DNA of 20,469 nt from Prevotellaceae bacterium UBA1746 (GTDB lineage: Bacteria; Bacteroidota; Bacteroidia; Bacteroidales; Bacteroidaceae), in the NCBI GenBank assembly GCA_905369775.1, contig CAJPJR010000033.1, positions 1-20,469 of the forward strand, written 5' to 3'. Numbering within the stretch: the first letter of the stretch is position 1; the number at the start of each line of letters is the position of its first letter. A model generated the notes under the pieces. The model saw only the letters and a list, made by a program, of their open reading frames with translations, did not search any database and was not told the DNA's origin. Both the position numbers and the translations under genes were made by a program. Of this stretch, positions 14,851-20,469 are shown one piece after another.

Positions 14851-15884
14851 AAATACGCAATATCGATTTGGGCTCCCGCCCCGTGGTGCTCGCTCCCATG
14901 GAGGATGTAACCGACATCGGCTTCCGCCTCCTGTGTCGACGGCTCGGCGCGTCGATGGTCTACTCGGAATTTGTGGCCGCCGATGCTTTGGTGAGAATGG
15001 TCAACAAATCGCTCCAAAAACTCACAGTTTGTGACGACGAACGCCCCGTGGCGATCCAAATTTACGGACGCGATCCGGGCGCTGTGGCCGAAGCAGCAGA
15101 AATTGTCGTCGAAACGGCGCATCCGGACGTGCTGGACTTGAATTTCGGTTGTCCGGTGAAAAAGGTCGCGGGCAAAGGAGCCGGCGCTGGCATGCTGCAA
15201 ACGCCTGATTTGATGCTCGACATCATTCGGGCGGTGGTGGATCGCGTCAGTGATCGCGTACCGGTGACGGTAAAAACGCGGTTGGGATGGGATCACGAAC
15301 ACCGCATCATCGTCGATTTGGCCGAACGCATCCAAGACTGCGGGGCGGAGGCGCTGACCATCCACGGACGTACGCGCTGTCAAATGTACACCGGCGAAGC
15401 GGATTGGGAACTGATCGGCGCGGTGAAGCAGAATCCGCGTATGCACATCCCCATCATCGGAAACGGCGACATCGATTCGGGTGAAACAGCGCGAAAGGCG
15501 TTTGAAAAATGGGGAGTGGATGCCGTGATGGTGGGACGTGCCACCTTCGGGCGTCCGTGGATTTTCAAAGAAATACGCGATTCCATCGACAATGCGCCCT
15601 TTGAAGTCGGCGACGTCGTTCCTTCCGACCATCAACCCATGACGATCGATTGGATGCTGGATGTGCTCAAAGAACAAGTGCGGCAAAGCGTGGAACGCAT
15701 CGACGAATACCGCGGTATTCTCCACGTCCGTCGTCATTTGGCGGCCACTCCGCTCTTCAAGGGAATTCCGAATTTCCGAAACACGCGCATCGAGATGCTG
15801 CGTGCCGAGACAGTCGAATCCTTGTTCGAAATAATGGAACGCATTCGCCCGATGCTCCACGAGGCGAATGCGTCGCTGAATTGA
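14847..15884 (+). CDS. dusB: tRNA-dihydrouridine synthase (DusB type)
   Basis: 345 residues. An FMN-dependent reductase that converts uridines to dihydrouridine in the D loop of tRNA using NADPH. The TIM barrel is evident: VVLAPMEDVTD near 13-23 (FMN site), IQIYGRDP, the catalytic segment LDLNFGCPVKKV with Cys102, VTVKTRLGWD, LTIHGRTRCQMYTGEADW, IIGNGDI and VMVGRATFGRPWIF, which binds the FMN phosphate. A helical tRNA-binding domain follows from about 255. The motif set and length fit DusB rather than DusA or DusC. It is the last gene of the operon, overlapping the CPBP gene by four bases. An imperfect hairpin at 15863-15895 spans the stop codon and could be a weak terminator. Confidence 0.95.
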   Translation: MKIRNIDLGSRPVVLAPMEDVTDIGFRLLCRRLGASMVYSEFVAADALVRMVNKSLQKLTVCDDERPVAIQIYGRDPGAVAEAAEIVVETAHPDVLDLNFGCPVKKVAGKGAGAGMLQTPDLMLDIIRAVVDRVSDRVPVTVKTRLGWDHEHRIIVDLAERIQDCGAEALTIHGRTRCQMYTGEADWELIGAVKQNPRMHIPIIGNGDIDSGETARKAFEKWGVDAVMVGRATFGRPWIFKEIRDSIDNAPFEVGDVVPSDHQPMTIDWMLDVLKEQVRQSVERIDEYRGILHVRRHLAATPLFKGIPNFRNTRIEMLRAETVESLFEIMERIRPMLHEANASLN

Positions 15885-16008
15885 CGCTTTCCGCCCACGC
15901 TGCAAAAATTCCCCATTTTTTCGAACAATCGGCCGCAAAACGTCGGATCTACCGCAGCTCTCTCTTCTCTCCAACAGTTTTTCTGCCATCAATAGCTCTT
16001 TACTTGCC

Positions 16009-17886
16009 ATGAACAGATCTGAACTCATCACACAACGCCTTGCAGCCTTGCGAGCTGCGATGAAACGGCACAATGTGGACTGCTATCTCGTCCCGACCGC
16101 CGATCCACACAACAGCGAATACATTGCCGATCACTGGAAATCGCGAGAATGGTTCAGCGGTTTCCGAGGCAGTGCCGGAACACTCGTGGTTGCAGCGGAA
16201 AAGGCGGCACTTTGGACCGATTCGCGCTATTTTCTGCAAGCAGCCGAAGAACTTTCGGGAACGGGCATCGAACTAATGAAAGACGGATTGCCGGAAACGC
16301 CCGATGTCGCGGAGTGGATGCGCGCACAACGCCCCGCTTCGTCCGCAAAATTCACGGTGGGTTTGGATTATGCCACTTGCAGCACCGCACAGTTCGGAAC
16401 GGAGCTATCGGTTTTCGCCACGAAAGACATCGATCTCTCCGCCGAAGTATGGAAAGACCGACCGGCGCTGCCGAAACGTCCCATTGTTCGCCATCCTGCC
16501 GAGTGGACGAGCAAAAACGCGGGAGAGAAAATCGAAGTCGTTCGACAATTGCAACGCGATCTCATCGAGCAAGCGTTGAAAATCACAGAGCCGGCGGCTG
16601 CAACTTCCGCGAAAGTGGACGATGAAACCGTAGATACTTATTTCTTCTACAACGATATTTCCGAAATCGCGTGGTTGCTCAATCTCCGTGGCGAAGACAT
16701 TGAATTCAATCCCGTCTTCCTTTCTTACTTGTTGGTGGGCGAACGCGAAACTCACCTTTTCGTTCATCTCGAAGCGCTCGATGAAAGCGCACAAAAAGAG
16801 TTGACTTCGCACGGAATCTCGCTGCATCCTTACGAAAGCACCGCACAATTGCTGCGTTCGCTCGACTTACAAAAGACACTCATCGGATATGCCGGAAGCA
16901 TGAACCGACAAGTCGTGGAACATTTCCATCAATTGGGTTTGCGCTCCGTTTGCACCTCGGCCGTCACCCCCATTCCCGCTTTGCGCGCGGTGAAAGACGA
17001 ACGCGAGATCGCCGGTTTCCGTCGTGCGATGGAACTGGACGGCGTGGCCCTGGTGCGTTTTCGCAGAACGCTCGATGAAATCATCGAAAAAGGCGAGATC
17101 GCACAAGAAACGGAACTTTCCATTGAACAACGACTTACCGCGTTTCGCGCAGAACACCCCGATTTTCGCGGTCTTTCCTTCGGCACCATCGCCGGATACG
17201 GTGCCCACGGTGCCATCGTACACTACGAAGCGGACGAAAGCAGCAACGCGCCGCTCGCTGCCCGGAGTTTCTTGTTGCTCGACAGCGGCGCGCATTATAT
17301 CAGTGGAACGACCGACATCACCCGTACCCTCCCGCTCGGACCACTCACCGACGAAGAACGAAAAGTCTACACCCTCGTTCTGAAAGGTCACATCGCTTTA
17401 GCGCGCGCCCGCTTTCCGGAACGCACACAAGGTTTGGTGCTCGATTTCGCCGCCCGCTACGCCATGTGGCAAGAGGGCATGGACTTCGGACACGGCACAG
17501 GACACGGCGTGGGGAGCCATCTTTGCGTGCACGAGGGACCGCAGCAAATTCGCAAGAACACCAATGCCGCCAGCACCACGCCCTTCGTTGCAGGAATGAC
17601 CATCACGGACGAACCGGGCATCTATGTAGACGGAAAATTCGGGGTACGACTCGAAAATGTGTTGCTCACACGCGAAAGCCGGCAAACGCCCTTCGGGAAA
17701 TTCCTCGAATTCGAACCCCTCACGCTCTGTCCCTTCGACACCACCCCGATTGTGATGGAGTTGCTCGATGAAACCGAACGCAACTGGCTCAACGACTATC
17801 ATCAAACCGTACGTGTGCGGTTACTCCCCCTGCTCACCGACGAGAAAGATCGCGCTTGGTTGGAGCACGCGACGCGCCCGCTCTAA
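16009..17886 (+). CDS. Aminopeptidase P family metallopeptidase (M24B, three-domain form)
   Basis: 625 residues. Cleaves the N-terminal residue from peptides with proline at position 2. This is the long eukaryotic APP1-like form, not the 440-residue E. coli PepP: two creatinase-type N-terminal domains (about 1-160 and 165-325) precede the pita-bread M24 catalytic domain (about 330-560) and a short C-terminal domain (EFEPLTLCPFDTTPI). The metal ligands expected for a two-metal enzyme are all visible: Asp425 and Asp436 in LLDSGAHYISGTTDITRT, His499 in GHGTGHGVG, Glu535 in TDEPGIY and Glu549 in GVRLENVLLT. No signal peptide, so it is cytoplasmic. The ATG at 16009 fits the family start (MNRSELITQRLAALRAAM). 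It stands 124 bases after dusB. No promoter consensus was found in that gap, so co-transcription with dusB is possible. Confidence 0.95.
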   Translation: MNRSELITQRLAALRAAMKRHNVDCYLVPTADPHNSEYIADHWKSREWFSGFRGSAGTLVVAAEKAALWTDSRYFLQAAEELSGTGIELMKDGLPETPDVAEWMRAQRPASSAKFTVGLDYATCSTAQFGTELSVFATKDIDLSAEVWKDRPALPKRPIVRHPAEWTSKNAGEKIEVVRQLQRDLIEQALKITEPAAATSAKVDDETVDTYFFYNDISEIAWLLNLRGEDIEFNPVFLSYLLVGERETHLFVHLEALDESAQKELTSHGISLHPYESTAQLLRSLDLQKTLIGYAGSMNRQVVEHFHQLGLRSVCTSAVTPIPALRAVKDEREIAGFRRAMELDGVALVRFRRTLDEIIEKGEIAQETELSIEQRLTAFRAEHPDFRGLSFGTIAGYGAHGAIVHYEADESSNAPLAARSFLLLDSGAHYISGTTDITRTLPLGPLTDEERKVYTLVLKGHIALARARFPERTQGLVLDFAARYAMWQEGMDFGHGTGHGVGSHLCVHEGPQQIRKNTNAASTTPFVAGMTITDEPGIYVDGKFGVRLENVLLTRESRQTPFGKFLEFEPLTLCPFDTTPIVMELLDETERNWLNDYHQTVRVRLLPLLTDEKDRAWLEHATRPL

Positions 17887-17981
17887 ATCCTCCTTTCGTT
17901 CCGGCAACTGTTCCGGATGTGAGCATACGGCGCCCGATGTTTTCGGGCTTTCCGGACGCTCCACTTCGATTTCACCGACTG

Positions 17982-18025
17982 AAAAAAACATCGCCGCCTG
18001 TCTTCCTTAGGAAGCAGGCGGCGAT
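17982..18025 (-). terminator. Terminator of the GH2 gene, between convergent genes
   Basis: A strong hairpin: ATCGCCGCCTG (17990-18000) pairs with CAGGCGGCGAT (18015-18025), topped by CTTCC/GGAAG with a TTA loop and one bulged base. On the minus strand it is followed by C/G-T7 (complement of 17982-17989), a classic terminator for the gene ending at 18069. It may also stop the plus-strand aminopeptidase transcript, though the T-tract on that side is poor. Confidence 0.9.
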
Positions 18026-18068
18026 TGTCGTATCCTTTCCATCGGCGTGCGGCCAATGGAAGAAGAAT

Positions 18069-20469
18069 TTATTTCAGCGGCGTGATGCGCAAGGTGAATT
18101 GCTGCGGCGTGTTGGGAACCCAATAAGCTTTACGCGTATCGACTCCTCCGCAGGATGCATTGCCCACCCCACGATAAGCAGCATCGAAGTGCAGCACCGT
18201 GTAAGGACGCGCCTTCAATTCCCAACTGTGGCGCGCATCGGCCATATCCTTTTCGGTGTAAGGCACGGCGGTGAAGCTCACCTTGCCTTCGGCACGCACC
18301 AAGATGCCACGGCCGGTCGCGTCGGCAAACGAGACTTCGCGCAAACCTTCGCGGTTACCGGTGCTTTGCGGCTTCATGTACCGCTCCATCGAAGTGGAAG
18401 GCGTCATGGAATAGCGACCGACGGTCACACCGTCGATGCGGTCGTTGTAGTTTTCCCACGGACCATACGCCCAATAGTTCACGCGGCTCAGGGTGGAATC
18501 GAGTCCCACTTCGAAGCCCAGACGGCGCAGACCGTCGCGTTTCGGGGTGAATTTCGCGGTGACATCGAGCACATTGCCCGCGCGCAGGGTATAGACCATC
18601 GTCAAGTCGCAGAGCGTACCCGTGCGATGCGTTGTCATCACGTAAGTATCGCCTTTGCGTTCGGCCGAGAACGTTCCCAACGAGTCCATACCGTTGTCGG
18701 CATTGCTTTGTCGGTCGTTCTCGATGAAACGGAAGTTGGTGTAATCGAGATCCAGTCCGTCGCCGAGCACTTTCTTTCCGTCGATGAGCAACGCGTGGAG
18801 TTTCGCGCTCCGTTCGTTGAAGACCAATTTTATGCGTCCGGCGGTGATAATGGCCTTGCCGTTTTTGTGCACATCGACCACTTCGAGCGGACGTTCGGGC
18901 ACAGCCGGCAAACCTTTGCGCGCAGCCAATTCGAATTGCATCAACGCCTCTTCGTGGTGTTTCGCGCTCCAATCGGTGGCCGCACGACGATCGGCATAGA
19001 CATTGAGCATCACTTCATCGCCCTCGCGAGCGGTGCGGCCGTTCAAATCAGCCTTCGCCAACTTCACTTCCACCTCTGCGCTGTCACCGGGAGCAACAGC
19101 AGGCATCGGCATGCGGCGCGTACTTACCACGCGACCGTTGCGCAGCACCGCGGTGCGGAGATCGAAATCGCGCAGGTTGGTGAACGCATAACCGTTGCGC
19201 AACACCAGACGCGCCACATTGCGCTGCGGGTCGACGTTCGCCAAACGGAACTTGACAAACTGGTGTGCCGCCTTCACCTCCTTGAGTTTCGCACTCTCTT
19301 CGCGCGTACCGGGCAAGATACCGTTGCTCATGAAGTTGCCTTGGTGCGGGCCGGGATAGTCGTAGCCCGTGTGCAAACGGCGGAGGCCCTGCTTCATTTC
19401 TTTGGGATCGTAGATGCTCTGATCCACCCAGTCCCAAATGGCACCACCAACACACGAATTGCTCGCCTCGATGGCGTCCCAGTATTCGCGGAGGTTACCG
19501 ATGGCGTTGCCCATGGCGTGGGCGTATTCGCAAACAAACATCGGTTTGTCCATGTTGTTGCAATATTTCTCCATCCAAGGGATGTCGGGGTACATCTTCG
19601 AATAGAAATCCGAGAAGCGTTCGCCACCGAAGGGACGACGAATGCGCGTTCCTTCGTAGTGCACGGGGCGCGTGGCATCCATCTGCTTCGCCAAATCGTA
19701 GCAGGCACGGAAATTCTCACCGTTGCCGCCCTCGTTGCCCAAACTCCACATCACGACAGAGGGATGGTTGTAGTCGCGCGCCACCATTTCGCGGATGCGG
19801 TCTTCGAACGCCGGAATCCAACTCTTCAGGTCGGAAATAGATTGGTTGGCGTGGTCTTCCAAGTCGGCCTCATCGCAGGTGTACAGTCCGAAATGATCGA
19901 ACATGGCATACATGCGGGCGTTGTTCGGGTAGTGCGAAGTGCGAATCAGGTTCACATTGTTCTGCTTCATGAGCAGGATGTCGCGCAGCATCGTCTCGTT
20001 GGTCACAGCACGACCACGCTCGGGATCGGTGTCTTGGCGGTTCACGCCCTTGAAAAACACGCGCTTGCCGTTGACATACAACAAGGAGTTCGCCAATTTG
20101 ATTTCGCGGAATCCGAATTTCGTGCTCCAGGCCATTTCCTCGTGTCCTGCCGCATCATACTGACGGAAACGGAAGGTGTAGAGACGGGGCGTTTCGGCCG
20201 TCCAGGTCGTCACGTTCTTCAAGTCGAACTTCACCTGTTGGCGTGCCAACTCCATATCCTTGCCGGCCGGGGCGCTGAGCTGCCAACGCTGCGAAGCCAC
20301 TTTCTTGCCTTCGGGGCTGTACACGTCGAGCGCTACTTCCTTGGTTTCTGCCTGTTTCGTGGGATTGCGCAGACCGAAATCGAGGGTCACGGCCGCATCC
20401 CGATAGTCGTTGGACAGCGCCGCGGTGATGTGGTGATCGTAAACGGCAGCCGCGGGCACACTGTAGAGG
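18069..20469 (-). CDS. Glycoside hydrolase family 2 beta-galactosidase, N-terminus cut by window edge
   Basis: 799 codons are visible. The frame stays open to the window edge, so an internal Met near 20459 is not the start. Compared with about 1,030-1,100 residues for LacZ-type enzymes, roughly the N-terminal sugar-binding domain is missing. The visible order is an immunoglobulin-like GH2 domain, the TIM barrel starting near GFREIKLANSLLYVNGKRVF (NRQDTDPERGRAV), another beta domain, and the C-terminal beta-galactosidase small-chain domain (DSLGTF ... YWAYGPWENYNDR). The acid/base Glu is in WSLGNEGG (codon at 19731-19733) and the nucleophile Glu in FVCEYAHAMGN (codon at 19527-19529). It hydrolyses terminal beta-galactosides. 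Whether it is exported cannot be seen because the N-terminus is absent. No SusC/SusD genes are in the window, so membership of a polysaccharide utilisation locus is open. Confidence 0.95.
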   Translation of the reverse strand, partial: LYSVPAAAVYDHHITAALSNDYRDAAVTLDFGLRNPTKQAETKEVALDVYSPEGKKVASQRWQLSAPAGKDMELARQQVKFDLKNVTTWTAETPRLYTFRFRQYDAAGHEEMAWSTKFGFREIKLANSLLYVNGKRVFFKGVNRQDTDPERGRAVTNETMLRDILLMKQNNVNLIRTSHYPNNARMYAMFDHFGLYTCDEADLEDHANQSISDLKSWIPAFEDRIREMVARDYNHPSVVMWSLGNEGGNGENFRACYDLAKQMDATRPVHYEGTRIRRPFGGERFSDFYSKMYPDIPWMEKYCNNMDKPMFVCEYAHAMGNAIGNLREYWDAIEASNSCVGGAIWDWVDQSIYDPKEMKQGLRRLHTGYDYPGPHQGNFMSNGILPGTREESAKLKEVKAAHQFVKFRLANVDPQRNVARLVLRNGYAFTNLRDFDLRTAVLRNGRVVSTRRMPMPAVAPGDSAEVEVKLAKADLNGRTAREGDEVMLNVYADRRAATDWSAKHHEEALMQFELAARKGLPAVPERPLEVVDVHKNGKAIITAGRIKLVFNERSAKLHALLIDGKKVLGDGLDLDYTNFRFIENDRQSNADNGMDSLGTFSAERKGDTYVMTTHRTGTLCDLTMVYTLRAGNVLDVTAKFTPKRDGLRRLGFEVGLDSTLSRVNYWAYGPWENYNDRIDGVTVGRYSMTPSTSMERYMKPQSTGNREGLREVSFADATGRGILVRAEGKVSFTAVPYTEKDMADARHSWELKARPYTVLHFDAAYRGVGNASCGGVDTRKAYWVPNTPQQFTLRITPLK

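Overview
The window is about 20.5 kb of chromosomal DNA from a high-GC member of the Bacteroidota, most likely Bacteroidales (Prevotellaceae or a relative). The main grounds are: three exact Bacteroidota-type promoters (TTTG, 20 bases, TAnnTTTG); gene starts without clear Shine-Dalgarno sites; a Bacteroidota-style topoisomerase IV A subunit; a surface lipoprotein with a Cys lipobox; and fermentative pyruvate formate-lyase. No phage, IS element, plasmid gene or CRISPR array was seen.

Layout. (1) 1-1508, minus strand: an exported protein cut by the window edge and, upstream of it, a lipoprotein with a predicted DUF3142-like barrel, overlapping by 23 bases; function unknown. (2) 1740-5136, plus strand: pflB and its activating enzyme gene pflA, with a strong hairpin between them. 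(3) 5158-5381, minus strand: a tRNA-Leu(CAA) with its own promoter and terminator. (4) 5506-6645, plus: mannose-1-phosphate guanylyltransferase and terminator. (5) 6678-10453, minus: a nitroreductase downstream of parC. (6) 10395-11236: an 842-base divergent intergenic region dominated by a roughly 325-base dyad-symmetric element. (7) 11237-15884, plus: a tight five-gene operon of U32 peptidase-family protein (TrhP-like), HAD phosphatase, ribF, CPBP membrane protease and dusB. (8) 16009-17886, plus: a three-domain aminopeptidase P. (9) 18069-20469, minus: a GH2 beta-galactosidase lacking its N-terminus because of the window edge.

How genes fit together. pflB/pflA give anaerobic conversion of pyruvate to formate and acetyl-CoA. 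The five-gene operon puts RibF (FMN/FAD synthesis) beside DusB (an FMN enzyme acting on tRNA uridines) and a TrhP-like enzyme (tRNA uridine hydroxylation), so it looks like a flavin and tRNA-modification unit. The rest is housekeeping plus glycan use.

The most interesting signal is the intergenic element at 10512-10836. Its two arms stay in register over more than 100 bases each. Nine of the ten imperfect positions in its two main stems are G-U pairs in minus-strand RNA and A-C mismatches in plus-strand RNA, which points to selection on a long RNA hairpin transcribed towards parC. Second is a beta-clamp-like QLKLF motif at the extreme C-terminus of ParC. Third is a perfectly spaced promoter that would give the DUF3142-like lipoprotein a leaderless transcript. 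All counts were made by eye and no database search was run.
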